DNA of 64,000 nucleotides from Nymphaea colorata (Eukaryota > Streptophyta > Magnoliopsida > Nymphaeales > Nymphaeaceae), in contig NC_045142.1 of NCBI RefSeq assembly GCF_008831285.2, positions 26,735,876 through 26,799,875 on the forward strand, in the 5' to 3' direction. Position numbers and translations under genes: made by a program. Within the stretch, counting starts at the first letter, position 1, and every line of letters starts with the position of its first letter. Of the stretch, positions 34,807 to 48,005 are shown piece by piece. Below the pieces are notes generated by a model. The model was not told the DNA's origin. It saw only the letters and a program-made list of their open reading frames with translations, and did no database searches.

Positions 34807-35587
34807 GTTAAGTTACATCTGGTTTTACTTTTGGAATTTTGGGAGTGGCAATGCAGCATCAGAAATATGTGAAGGAAAGGAGATATGTAAGCAATGGTTC
34901 GCCCTTCACGTGAAGGGCATCTGAAGACGACAATGATCCTATCCTCCATGTCCCGGCGGTGGACCAAGCTAGGAAGGAAGCTTTTGGAGAAGGAATTTTG
35001 AGAGGTAGACGGGCACAATCAAGAAGCAAAGATTGAATGGGCTTGGGGGTGATGAGAAAAGGGTATCGGGTTTCTGATGCCATTCATGGCCTCTTGTCCA
35101 GGTTTGCTTCTGGTGGGAAGCGTTGGTGGCCCCTCCCGGCACGGGGAAAGCCGAGCAGAGAGGGAGGGGACGAAGCCAACCTCACGTGACAGCGCCGTGG
35201 GGTTGCTCCACGCTCGACCAGCAAACTGTACCCGCTTTTTGCTGTCAGCTTCCTCTCATTCTTCTCCCCTGTTGGGATGTTGAGAGATTGGAATGATGCA
35301 AGTGGACCATTTCACCTCCACGGCAAGTGGAGATAGATTTTCTTTCCTCTCGCTCTCTCTCTCTCTCTCTCTTTTAACTTCCCAGTGTTATTTATGAAGA
35401 TCATATATATTTCCAATTGAATTCACCTTGCTGCACGCATTATCATATTTTAAAAGATGAATGAAAACTGAATGAAAACAAAATGGGATGAAAAATACTC
35501 AAGTACCAATCTTGTATGGGCGTCAAATCCCATTGGTTTGGCACTAATTAGATTCAAATTGTCTCACTGCAAGTTAATTTTGTGTAC

Positions 35588-35588
<1 letters not shown>

Positions 35589-35643
<55 letters not shown>
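35589..35643. repeat. CT then TA microsatellite
   Basis: A CT run passes directly into a TA run. Intergenic. Confidence 0.9.
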
Positions 35644-35645
<2 letters not shown>

Positions 35646-38465
35646 CGGCTTTAATTTCTAAGGCTTTCCGATAGTCTCGTGCCCACGTCTTCACGTCCTT
35701 GTCACAATAAACTGGGTTCCACTTTTCCACAGGTGCACCAACACAGAAGAACAACTCACTGAAATGACTGAAACATGCACAAAGATGGTTGGGGTCTATT
35801 TCTCTTCCTGTTGATAATAGATAACTTTCCTAAGATGGCTAGGCAACTCCAGCATTAAAGATGACAATGAATATTGTTGGTTGGTTTCCCATTGAAAGGG
35901 AGACTGTTAGTGCTTCGTGGATTTCTTATTTGCGGGCTCATCTGCTGCTGGTCATCATTTAGGTTCTTTCCAGCTTCTTGAATTAGGCCTAACAATCTTC
36001 TGCCCAAGTAACAGAAGCTCTATGGTTACAATCACCACTTAGACACTTTCAACTATAAAATTTTCGTCAAAAACTGGTTATCACTACTCGTTCCTAATTT
36101 AATTACAGTGATACTTCTACCGACCTCATAATTACAATATTGAATTCTTCCTTCTCTTGCAGTGATAGCAGACCCAGTTTGACAGTACTTATGATCAGCA
36201 AAAACTAATGGAGATCACATTGGGTACCCAAGTGGTTTCTGGATTAATCATAGAGATCAGCATGAGCAGACCCCATACGAAGAATTGAACAATTTTCATT
36301 TGGTTTACCTTTTGACCGTAATTTAAAAGAAAAAAGAAACTGCCCCTCTGAAGATCTACTCCTAATAATAACCACACGATTAGAAAGTTGTCAAATAAAA
36401 GCATGAACTCGAAAGGAAAAAGAACTTGATTGCTAGCCAAATGGTAAAGGTATAATGTAGAGATAGCAAGTAATATATACTGAAAGAAATTGCAGCTAAA
36501 GTTTTTAAAAGTTCACATTAGATTCTTATTTTAACAGTTTTTTGAAACCTGTAGTCCTTATAATTAAACAAAACCGTAAAACATGCTTTTAACTATGGGA
36601 AATTGAAAAGTAGATGAAAACATATTCAAAAAGAATATTTTAAGATATTTTCAGTTGTTAGACAGTCACAGAGATGCGGCAGCGATTTTCATTAATCTTG
36701 TGCGTATGTCACTAGCAGATGATCTGATCCTGGTTCCTGTCAAATAAGCCACAATACGAATCAACCTTCCACGCTCAAAATCAAATTAACATGAACATGG
36801 ATTTATTTGAATAATCAAATAACTAACAGAACAAATAGTGGGAGAGAGAGAGTTACTCAAACTCATTTAACTGAGGAATCAATCTGTGAAATTCTCCTCT
36901 TAATCTGAAAGTTGAGAGGAGTATACAAGTTTTAGTTATATATATATTGCGCCACAGAGATGCCTAACCAATACAAGCATTTCACTAGCAAAATGGCAGA
37001 CAGATTATGCTAAAGAAAGGATATATATATAGATCTAAAGTTTGCATTCATAGTCATTCCCCAAAAAGGTTTCAATCATCTCAGGCATTTATTAATATTC
37101 TCAGGAGGTTTAAAGTTATTATTCAGCTTTCCCAGTTCTCAACCATTTCTAATATATCTTACTTTGTGACGTAAGCTTAACTTTTCACTTTTTTTTTGTT
37201 TTTTATGTAAATTTTCATACATTTTAACTGTATGTAGATTTGATTTACTCTCGAGAAAACACAAAAAAAAGAAAAAAATCAATGGAAGTCCCATATTTCT
37301 AGGAAAATCGCGATGCTACTAATTAACATGATTAGATAAATAACGTGGGAGTGGCGCAGGAATATTCTAGCTAGCTTTTATGCACCATTGGGTAGCTCCA
37401 GCTTGAATGTTATGTATACAAATAACTAAAGCAAGCTCCAGCTTGATTATGTATAAAATAAATAAAGCAACTATAATAATCAGAATAATCAGATTGGTTT
37501 CGGAACTATAATATTCAGAATTATATTTTGCACTACGATTAGCACTTTCTTGAATGATCTCCAACAGTTTCTTCATTTGTCTTGCTCAGCGACGGATTCT
37601 ACTTTCATTGGTACACAATCATCTAGACAAAAAATGTAAATAACGATGCTTTTTCAGATTATTAAGATTAAGAAGAAGAAAGCAGACGCGCAAGAGCACA
37701 AGGATCCATGTACGTAGTTCGGAAGACCAATGGTCTTTCGAAATCGGCAAATGCAAGGCAACACCACTTGTTTAGGCCTAAAAATCTTGTGATTCATCAA
37801 TCTCATCGGATTCTTGCAGTTGATGATGGTCTTTGATCAACAGCAGATAGGTAAGAGGAAACTGACCGATCAGTTCATCTGCCCAAGTAGCAAAAACTGC
37901 AATTAACACCAGTGAGGGCTAGGGACCCGCCATGAAAGGTGCCAATGACTTCACGATGCCAGTGCTCGGGGACGTCGTTGACAGCGAAATCGGTGACGGT
38001 AGGGTGAGACCCACCTGGCCGAACGCCCGCTTTCACAGATGTAGGAGGCAGCAGGTTACATTCTCGCGGCAGAGACCCAGGAAGCGTGCTTTATGCGATT
38101 GTTTTCACCACATCTAATTTTCCGTTCGTTCACACTTCACACATATAAAAAGGACGGAAATTTTATTCCTGAATATGTGTGTCACGCAGGTGGAGGTTTT
38201 AAATGCAAAGACGCCTGAACATCTGGTTCCATCTTTCTTTCTTTCTTTCTTTCTTTTTTCTTTTTTCAAAGAGGCGTGTAAGTATTGTGATGTGAAAATG
38301 AAAACTGCTGATCTATGTGTCTTTCTCAGGTTTCTGTCGTGGGCCCTATTTGGGCATCTAAAGGCTTAAAAAACAAGAGGGACAAGCGTGTGATGAGCAC
38401 AATTCCTCCTCAACTTCTCACACTTTTCTTCTTCTTGTCCCAAACAAAAAGCTACCTTCAACGTG

Positions 38466-38473
38466 TATATAAA
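38466..38473 (+). promoter_or_regulatory. TATA box of the FPF1-like gene
   Basis: TATATAAA lies 138 bp upstream of the FPF1-like ATG, with CT-rich leader sequence following. Its position suits a transcript start near 38500. Confidence 0.65.
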
Positions 38474-38610
38474 CCCCTTCTATCCCCTTCTTCTCCGCCA
38501 TCAATCCTTTCATCTTCAATCTCATCTCCGAATTTGGTTCCCTGGTTAATCTAATCCGCTCAGTGCCTCCATTGCTCTTATCTTCTCCTCCCTCCCCACC
38601 TAGCAACAGT

Positions 38611-38949
38611 ATGTCTGGAGTGTGGGTGTTCAACAAGAATGGGGTGGCGAGGCTGGTGCAGAACCCGGGGGCGGAGCCGATCGACGGCACGACGCCGTCG
38701 AATGCGCGCCGGAAAGTGCTGGTTCACATCCCAACGAACGAGGTGATCACGTCGTATGCGCAGCTGGAGAGGAAGCTCCTGAGCCTGGGCTGGCTGCGCT
38801 ACTACGACGACCCGGAACTCATCCAGTTCCACAAGGAGGGGTCCATTGACCTCATCTCACTGCCCAGGGACTTCTCTAGGTTCAAGACCATGCACATGTA
38901 TGATGTGGTGATCAAGAATCGCAACATATTCGAAGTGAGGGACATGTAG
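38611..38949 (+). CDS. FPF1: Flowering-promoting factor 1-like protein, 112 aa
   Basis: A single uninterrupted exon encodes a protein starting MSGVWVFNKNGVARLV and ending NRNIFEVRDM. Family hallmarks are RRKVLVHIPTNEVI, YAQLERKLLSLGW.RYYDDPEL.QFHK, IDLISLP.DF and MHMYDVVIKNRN. Members are small plant-specific proteins of about 110 residues without known catalytic motifs. They are connected with flowering time, gibberellin response and root or stem growth. I chose the ATG at 38611 rather than an in-frame ATG at 38563, because the family begins at MSGVWVF and the extra residues are low-complexity leader. The coding region is clearly more GC-rich than its surroundings. A CTT-rich microsatellite follows the stop (about 38971-39004). 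Confidence 0.97.
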   Translation: MSGVWVFNKNGVARLVQNPGAEPIDGTTPSNARRKVLVHIPTNEVITSYAQLERKLLSLGWLRYYDDPELIQFHKEGSIDLISLPRDFSRFKTMHMYDVVIKNRNIFEVRDM

Positions 38950-41900
38950 TTCAGACGGCATCTTACTCCCTCTTCTTCTTCTTCTTCTTCTTTTTCTTCT
39001 TCTTCGTCTGTGTGTGCAATAAGTAAGAGTCATCCCCACGCCAATTTGGTGCACCGATATTTGAGGGACAATAAACATGGGGTAAGTCTATAGGTCTATG
39101 CATATGAACATGCTATGGGAATGTCAATTCGCTCATGCTCTGGGAATGAAATAACGTGTTTTCATATAACTCTGTTCACTGCATATGGCGTTGCTGTATC
39201 GCTTTTTTGCATAGATACGTCTCCGCTTGATTTCTGCAAAGATTGATAGCTAGATCTTCTCGGAGCTCTCTCATTGTCTGGTTCAACTTCGACCACCATG
39301 ATGACAAAGGAACCACGGGGCAAATATATAATTTTCATGCCAATCAACGTATGAAACAGCTTTGTTGAGCATGGAGGTCTTAAATTGATCACAAAATTTT
39401 TTCCCACAAAAACGTAGTTTAGTCTTCGATCATGAAATTTTGGTGCATTGTGGCCTTGACGGTTGATGCCCTTGGAAAAGCTACTAAAGTCCCTTACTCA
39501 TGACTTGATTCAGAAACCATTTTCTGCATATAGATCACGCTCCTGATGTCAGATTTTCAGAAAACAGAAAAAAGGGCAGGATGGTGCTCTTTCTTTTTAC
39601 TGATCAACGGTCTTTGACCGCCATTGTTCGGTAAACACTTACCTGGAGGACGCATGAAGCGGCTTGCTATCCATCATACTCGATTGATGGTGCTTCTGAT
39701 TCTTGCTCCTTCCGCTCTTTCAAATGAACAAAGAAAAGAAACAGAAACAAAAGTAAAAAGAACCTAATTGCTTCTTCGGAAAGCATTAATCCGCTGTGTT
39801 TTCCTGCCATTGAAGATTGTCTCACGGAGCTCTGATGGCAGATGGACGTGATTTCTCGATGAAAACCTTTAGCGGCTTAAGCGACAACCCGAGGAGGACC
39901 TTGCCATCGTCCTGTCTTCAGCGCAGGGAGCGCTTTTGGTACTTTCAAAGAGAAAGGGATCCCCACGTTCACTTTCCCTGCGAAAGAGGGAACGATGACG
40001 TCATCTTCCCATTCCCATGTGAGTCGGACAACTAGTAGATCTTTTTGTGTTTTTTTTTTCCATCTTTGTTTCCTTTTAGACTCGGACGGCTACAACGGCT
40101 TCAAACAAGAACCTTAGTCCGAGGTTCTTGCTAATAGTGGTGGTGGTGGAGTCAGAAATTTTTCATGATAGAATTAAAGTTAAATTAAAATACCATTTAA
40201 ATTGTTAAAATTTATATGTATTTTAAAAAATTAAGGTGGACTGGTTCTACCTTGACTCTGCTGCTGCTGCCAACGTTGTCAATATGGGATTTGCTGTGCA
40301 GCGGGGTCAATATGGGATTTGCGGCTCCTGCCAACGTTGTCAATATCGGATTTGGTGTGCAGCGGCCCGGTGAGCTTAACAATGTGCCGTATCTGCCGAT
40401 CGTTGTTGAGGATCTTTTTAGGGTCTCGTCGCCTGCATTTTTGCTTTTTTTGCTGCTAGCTGTTGAAGATTAAGGGACGGGTGGAAAGAAACAGAAACCG
40501 AATCCGATCTAAAATCAACCGGCGACGACCGGATGGGTGTCTTTTTAATTTTTAATTGGATGAAAGATAGAGCACCGGTGCATGGTTAATCTTTTTGTTG
40601 CTGTTGATCATATATACTCTGGCATTTGTTTTTCCCTGGTTGAGAAATCAATTCCTCCAATCACATCTATGATTTCTTAGCCTGCGATTGTTCAATACTG
40701 GCCACAGAATCGCGCTATGATTCTCAAAGAATCACACGTTTGCAGAAAGTGCGCTTTTGCGCCGAACAACAAGAATCACAACCTGCACCTTTTTCCTTTT
40801 AATTTATGAGTTCGATTAACTTGTGATTGATTTGAACGTTTCTGATAAAAAATTCCCAGCTTCATGATCTTTTTTCTTGGGTTAGGTTGTCATCTTTAAC
40901 GAATCAGCAGACATTCGATTACTAGATCCTCTTCTGTAGTAAAAGGAATCAAAGATCTGGTTTAGACGATCAAGATCTCAACAGTACTGCCATTCTGAAG
41001 GCCGAGTTTTTCTCATGAAATCATCATCATAAACCCTGTTGCTCGTGGTAAAGCAGACATATATAGGCGATATATATGCAGCCTAATGACTTCGATCGAT
41101 CGAGAACTCCACAATCGATTCAGAAACTTAATGGGCAGATGGGCTTCGAGATCAAGCAACATTCTAAGGATTACAGCACTTAAGCAGTCTATTTCTGAGA
41201 CCTGAACTTTAGGTGAACAACGCCGACCTTCGTGCGCCATATACAAGGAGAGTTTAAAGATGGTGTGAAGTCACTGTTACAAGAAGCTACTAGATCGTCC
41301 GAGTCACAATCTTCTGCTTTTCGTGGTGTGGCTAAGGTTGCTGGAATCTCCCTCCCTTCAGAGCTCATTTACACGTGTAAATATATATGTAAGCCCTTGT
41401 GCTTGTGGATGAGCAATAAAGATGAGAAAACAAATCCGCTTCTTCCGTCTGTCTAAAGCCAAGAATAAAAAAGCTAAAACAGATGTGCAAAAAGATGCCT
41501 TCGGAGGAGAAAAGTATTCCGATTGACTGAGCACAGACTGTTTGATTAGCAAGGGCGTTTGGAGAGACTAGTTAACTTAATTACAGTTGCCCATTTAACC
41601 GTTGAAGTGAACTAGCTATGAGAGCATGAGAATTTATATGAGAACGTCAGAAGACTATAGTGATTCAGTGTTTAATTAAGTAGAATTGATGAGCATGCAA
41701 CACCTAAACAGTACATAAAAATTTTATATATAAGCATCTCGTTTTGTTGTCTGCAGTAATCCAATCATATAATCGACCAAATAACTCAGGATAGTAATGT
41801 CATGAGTTTCCTTCTTTTTTTCTTCTTGTGCATCAAAATTAACCAATATGAAGCACAGTCTCTGAAATGTATCTGATCTAAGAAAAGTACTGCTAGGTAA

Positions 41901-43394
41901 TTGTGTTTGGCGCGTGAAGATCGAAGGAGTTTAACTTGGTCTGGCTAAGTTCACGATGTGTGTTAGATCCCCAAGTCAAGATTAAAGAACAAGTTTTCAT
42001 CCTTGACGGCAATTGCAACGATCGAGACAACTGCTCACTTGGGCTGCTTGCCGATTAAGCCTCAGTTCTGACAAGCAGGACATCGTTCGTCACTGTCGCT
42101 GTTATTCTTCTTTTAGTTGATTCTACACTTCCGTTGCGTAGATGACTAGAGACTTTCAAGGAGAGAAGCCAAAAGAATACTGCGTCTGGTAGGATTAAGC
42201 AGGTAGCAGCATTATCCTCTTCACAAAGGAAATAAATGAAAGAAGGGGCGATTTCGATTTCCTGCTGTCCACTGTCGGTCGTTTTCTTTGATTTGGTCTC
42301 CCATGTGGTTGTGGGGCTAAAGAGAGAGAAGGAGAGGATAAATAAGAATACGTTAAGAATGATAAGAATCAGCAACCGAGAGGGAAGGAGGATAGATAAG
42401 AATGCGTTAAGAAAAGAAGTGATAAGAATCACCAACCAAAAGAGTACGTTATCTTAATATTACGAGGAAGAGTATAGGAATCAAATAGGAATGCATAAGA
42501 GAATGATAAGAACCAAGAGAGGGAGAGTTCCATATTTTTTGCCGCAGATCTTGCTCTTGTTTTATGATCTGCATTTTCTCTGTTGAAAGTTTGGATGAAT
42601 CATGAATCAAAGTACATACATATATATCTCATCGTTCACAGTTTAGTGTTTCGTTCCTCTCAAGAAAACAAGTTGGCCCTTCGATTCATGACCGCGACCC
42701 ACGAATCGATTCAACTTTTTTCGTACCATCTTTTTGTTATTTATTGCTGGAGGGCCTGCCCACTAGGAAGAGTTCACATTTATTTTAGTGCCATCGACCC
42801 ATTATGATTATTAATTCGTGATACAGGAACCAGGACGATGGGTATCATTTAATTAGTTTTGTCACTATCATCATGCACTTGCTTCCCTGATTTTGGAGTC
42901 CTTCCTCTCGGTTCATCTGGTTAGAAGCAGCTGTCAATGAGGATCGCCATCTGCTCGGCTGGAAGGCTTTCAAAGAAGGAAAAAAAAACTCCTTAGGTTC
43001 AACTTGGGGCATTTATATCCTCATATAATGAGGTGATATAAAGCCATAGGCTTCATCCAATAGGGGTAGGATGATGCGAAGCAGACGAAAAAATTAAATC
43101 ATTCGGACCCCTAGGCTAAGTCCCTCCCAGACTAGGAAAAATGGATAAGCTACATTTGATTAAGTTTGGTTTTGAATTGGTTTAGTCGAATCTGGTAAAT
43201 GATCCAATTGTTAAGCAAACTGAGATTCAACATGCATGCAGTCTCAAGATCGAACATAAATTCGATATGTGATAAGGGTTTGACCTTAATTATATATAAA
43301 TGTCAATTTTTATGCCTATCATATCTGAATTCAGTTTTAAAAAATAAGGTCAAGCTTAGAGACTGAACTTGAATCTGATTACGCGACATCTAAG
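38950..43394. other. Intergenic region, no gene recognised
   Basis: It holds the 3' flank of the FPF1-like gene, then AT-rich DNA. Small tandem duplications occur at 40267-40366 (a 37-bp core, tgccaacgttgtcaatat(g/c)gg..., twice) and 42335-42440 (a unit of about 54 bp starting aggata(a/g)ataagaat(a/g)cg, twice). Reading frames there are not recognised. Confidence 0.5.
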
Positions 43395-43616
43395 CAATGG
43401 GAGAGCAAAAAAATTTTAGCTAAGGGGTACTGATTCATCTTATTATTGGAATTGATTGGGTGCATATAAAGCTACAGGACATTGACATGGGTCTGGTGCG
43501 GGCACCCCATATAACTAGGCTTGAGTCCAACACATGATAAATAAAAAATTTATAAAAGATTACACAGGCTCGGGCAGGCAGTTGCTCACACTAGCCCCAT
43601 GGTAGCTCCGCTATTG
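43395..43616. mobile_element. CAGTGGCGGAGC-type hAT MITE, diverged copy, 222 bp
   Basis: The right end, read inward, is CAATAGCGGAGCTACC; the left end is CAATGGGAGAGC. The flanks catctaag (43387-43394) and tgtctaag (43617-43624) agree in six of eight bases, as in an aged duplication. The interior includes gcagttgctcacactagcccc, like the copy at 44415. Confidence 0.6.
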
Positions 43617-44414
43617 TGTCTAAGTCAGTCCAATTACTTATAAGTTTGATGTGACTTGAATTTGAACCGTTTGCAGTACAAGTATTTTGGCTGAGGGTTT
43701 TCTCTCTCAGGTCCGAGAAAACATGGCTATGGGCATCAACATGCAACACCCCCAATCTCAAAACCGTGGATTTTGCCTCCTTTGAGGATTTGAAATTCAT
43801 GGTTTTAAAATATTATGTTCGATAAAACCATAGGTTTATTGGCATATCCGACCCTCGGGATCTTAAAACCAAAGATATCAAATGCAGCTTAAGAGGTAGT
43901 TTGGTATCAGGGAGACGACGGTAGTGTCCTGCACAATCTGCCTCAAGAATCTGGTAGATTCATAGAACATTTTAACTAGCTTCTATTTTTCCCAAATGGT
44001 TAGCCACAGTTCATGAGTTCTAGTTTGTTACCCACTAGCACAAACTACATGAGGTTAAGTTTCCCCTTTGACAATTGAAAAGAGGAGGTCAAATTGAGCA
44101 GGCATTATATGATTTAGCCAGGTCCATTAAATTGGATGGCATCCAAGTCCGACCCACCATTTACTTTGCTTAAAAGAATTAAAAGAAGAAGATTCTTACA
44201 CCTAAAAGAGCGAACTTTGCAGCTAGTCTTTTACTTCCCTTAAAAGAGGAAGATGCTTACACCCTGAAAGTGCAAACTTTGAAGCAAAAACTAAACTTAA
44301 GTACCTCTTCATGAAAGAAAGCTGCAACTGATTTTGTAATACGTGTTTTTTCAGCAGATTCTTTTCCATAAATCCTCGTCTTTGGGACCTATTTAAGATC
44401 TTGATGATTGACTT

Positions 44415-44586
44415 CAGTGGCGGAGCTGGGATTTTTTTGGCTGACGGCAGTTTGAGTCGCCAACCCAAGTCGGTCTGATGTGGGCATTGCATGTGAATGA
44501 ACCCAGGTCTAGTTTCACTGCAATGGCATTTTTGAAGGGCTAGTGTGGGCAATTGCCCGCACTAGCCACACTTAGCTCCCCTATTG
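44415..44586. mobile_element. CAGTGGCGGAGC-type hAT MITE, 172 bp
   Basis: The left end is CAGTGGCGGAGCTGGG and the right end, read inward, is CAATAGGGGAGCTAAG. The 8-bp duplication ATTGACTT is exact at 44407-44414 and 44587-44594. The right arm has the gtgggcaattgcccgcac palindrome seen in related copies. Confidence 0.88.
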
Positions 44587-46043
44587 ATTGACTTTGTTCA
44601 ATGGTGCCAAGCAACCTATTCTTCCCAATTTCTTATAAGACCGAAGCAGATGAACCTGAAGAAATTATAACTTCCTCTCTGATAAACCTTATATGATTGT
44701 ATCGTATTGTTCACTTCCATGTGTTAAACAGGAGGTAAGAGGGACCTCGCTTCCGCCGCTCACTCTGCCATTGTAAGGTTCTCGAAGCTTTCTCATGACG
44801 CTGTCCTTGTAAGAATTGGTGACATGGGGTCACCGGATACATTCATTTATTTTTAAAGGGTTCTTAATTCGTCTTCATGTTGTTCAAATCACAAGCTAAA
44901 TATTCAAATCTATGGTAAACGGCCAAGAAAATATAACATTCATGCATGAACAATCCCCACTACTGGATTCTAACCCATGATGTTCTGTCAACTTGGTGAC
45001 TTCCATGAATTTCAACCATTAAATAAAAAGATGCTTTTATTTGTTAACCGAGAAGACTATGATAAAGATAACTGATTAAAGTTGTTGGCTATAAAGATGC
45101 CAATCTAATGAGAAGACGAAGAGTGATTAGGAGGGAAAAATTCCATGAATGACAGCAGAAACCGTGGGAGAATTAGGTCAATTCGTCATATACTTACATA
45201 TTTGTCTTGTTTTGATGTATATATATATATAAAAAAAGAAATGCCTGCAAACTTAGCAAATCATGATACATTCATTTATTTTTTAGTGAATTCAGAATAG
45301 AGGCTGATGTTAATTAAGTTGACAGAACTCAAGAGGCGTCCCCTATTTAAGCAATCAAGTTATCCAAACATAAATTTTCTTGTCCGCTTGTGGTGTGAAG
45401 GGCCATGAGGACATGATTAAATCATTCACGCTGTTAAAATCATGATCGAACTAATTAATTAGTTCCGATCGATCCGGAAGGTCTGATCTCAAATCCACAA
45501 ATCTCGAAATCCTTCTTTAGTGCCTTATGATTCTGCACCGTTTGTTAATAAAAGCGAAGGAAAAAATTAAGGAGTTTGTGCAACATTTAGCTTGGTTTAG
45601 GATTAAAATCTCCAACCAGATCTATTTGAGTAACTCGGATCACTTTTCCAATCTTGATGCAATGCAATTTTCGGGTTTAGATCTTGCAAGATCCGGCACA
45701 TGTTTGACCCGTTTCACACCCCATGCATGCTGGCTTGGCGGTGAGCAGATCTGGACAGAGACCACCAAATTAAATCCATGCATGTGAAGTGTTGGAATCT
45801 TAATTATTTGAGAGAATGATCTTAGATCTCGTCATTTGTTAAATAAGCGCTGCCGCCATGAGCTGGTTTTCCAGGTAATCAAACTTTCGGACTTTCTTCC
45901 GCGAATGTGCTTATATATATAATGCATGTGTACAAATTACACGGTTGCGGAATGAGCGAAGCAACTTGAAGACCAGCTCAGCCCAATTTGCTAAAAAAAT
46001 GCTTATTCATGATCGTCAGCTAAGCATTACTCTATAATGTTTC

Positions 46044-46075
<32 letters not shown>

Positions 46076-47783
46076 TGTTTATATAAAGTAAAATTGAATG
46101 GTGATTCTGGATTTTTTTTTTTTACATGAAGTCTAGGCCATAGATCTCTCCCCTCTCTCTCTCCTCCTAAATATCTCTCTCTCTCTCTTCTCTTATAAAC
46201 TCACCACATATGTACTCCTTTTACTTTCTAATTGGGGTGACAAAAAGGATGTATTATACTACAAAAGGTGAAAACAAAAGGTAAACTGCTTTGTTTTTTT
46301 AATAAAATTTGAGGTATAGTGATCGAGTTCATGATCAAACTGGGGCTCCCTGATTCGGGGGGATGCTAGTTCGACGAAATAGGCCAATTCATCGATTCAC
46401 TTGAATATTCAAGAATGAATCAGCAGAGAAATATTTTAAAGATAATTTCTAAGAATAAATAAAAAATGTATGAGGTTGATGTATTTATTTACGACTAACT
46501 AGCTAAAAGTTGTCACGTGGAAGTCTTGAACTGGCATCAAAATCGAATTGGGGTTTGCCACGAACTGAATTCTTCTAACTGACCGATTCTAGCAATGGTA
46601 CTGCATGTAGAGAAGATGAGAAGGAACTCGAAGAACAACAATAAGAAAGAAGGCCTGTTTAACTAATTGTCTGACGGTCGATGCAAATTCTCGAGCAAAC
46701 AATACACATTTAAGAATCCAAACTAAAAAGTGTTAGGATTTGGCATCTGCCCAACTTATTCTCTATTTTAAAGCGACCGTACTTCCTTGCAGTCGACCGT
46801 AAGGCACACCATTAATGCTTCCTGTAACGGTGAACGTCCACTGTAAAAAAAGTAAAGAGCAGTAGACTCGGCAGGGATGATCGTGGGCCTGAATCATGCA
46901 GGAGTTTCCTGATCGACCCTATGATAATCTGCTCGCCTGCTGTGCAAGTGCAGCAGGAGTGATCGGAAGGTGGGTGTTCCGGCCGGTCGATCTCTTGTCC
47001 TCGAGGGGAGCAGGAGATCTAGTTGCAGCACAGGGATACGGTGGACGAAGCATCCGATGTCCTTGCCGGCGATGCCCTGACAAAAGGACCAGCGCTTGTT
47101 CCCTCCTCCACGATAGATGAAAAAGAGAGAGGGAGAAGCTGGCGAGCGAACTCACCTGTCCCTTTCCCCCATGAAAGCAACACATCATGTGGGCCATGTG
47201 GAGAGAGATAGAGGGAGGTCCTGTTCATCTCTCATGCTGCTGGCTGGGCATGTACCATACAGTAGCCAGTCCACAAGTTTCTTTCCTTCCATCTTCATTT
47301 TAATCAGTACGTGGCCTTTAAGAAGTAATTGAAACAAGAAATAAGTTTCCATGGATTTTATGTCTCAAAAGATGTGAACTCTTTTGGTGGACGGAATTGA
47401 GCTTTTAGAGTTTGTATGCACAGTGTTTGCAGCTTCTTCGATGGTCGGACTTCCCCTTCCCGGCCTGCATGGTTCTATGGCCTGTTTAGAATGCTGCCTC
47501 ATTTAAGACCAAATACATGATTCCTTTTCTTTTTTTCTTGGGTGTATCGGAAAAGAGAGAAAATCGTCGATATTTGGAGCTAATTTTGATGTCTGTCTTC
47601 TCGCAGATCATGTGTTTGATTTTTGGCAGGTAGTAATATGTGAAAATTGAGAGTGAAGAAATGCCATTTAGACATCCAAATATATATATATATATATAAA
47701 AAGGAGCACGAAAAATAGCATAAATGTTCTTTTTGAGTTTCATCTGACATGTGCAAGCAATCATGTGAAAATTACCATACAAC
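44587..47783. other. Intergenic region, no gene recognised
   Basis: AT-rich sequence with TA and CT microsatellites near 46048-46080 and 46150-46190. A somewhat GC-richer patch at 46890-47240 has frames on both strands but no recognisable protein. Confidence 0.5.
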
Positions 47784-48005
47784 AAATGGCGGAGCCATAT
47801 GGTTCCCCACACCAGCTTCACAATATTTGTTTAATATGTGTGTTAATGTTTTGATATATGGTTTCTTACACCAGCTTCACAAAATTTGTTTAATATGTGT
47901 GTTAATGTTTTGATATATTTGTTTATTATACATATAAGTATCCCAAACAAATTAATGCTATTGAATGAATGCCCCCACCAAAAAAATTTTCTGGCTCCGC
48001 TAATA
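47784..48005. mobile_element. CAGTGGCGGAGC-type hAT MITE, 222 bp, with internal duplication
   Basis: The duplication CATACAAC is exact at 47776-47783 and 48006-48013. The left end is AAATGGCGGAGCC; the right end, read inward, is TATTAGCGGAGCC. Inside, a unit of about 60 bp (acaccagcttcacaa(t/a)atttg...) occurs twice in tandem. Confidence 0.8.

Larger units (their letters stand above)
30807..38460. other. Intergenic region, no gene recognised
   Basis: A 7.6-kb stretch between two divergently oriented genes. It contains TA and CT microsatellites (31597-31631 and 35589-35643), a GAA run near 34302-34323 and a five-copy tandem repeat (34335-34806). Overlapping frames at 33767-34236 and 34674-35283 show no recognisable family and no clear splice structure. 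Confidence 0.5.

Noticed and set aside
34674-35283. Frames of 70-114 codons around the end of the tandem array
   Set aside because: No domain is recognised and part of the frame lies in repeat units.
46896-47332. Several frames on both strands in a GC-richer patch
   Set aside because: They overlap in multiple phases and resemble no known protein.
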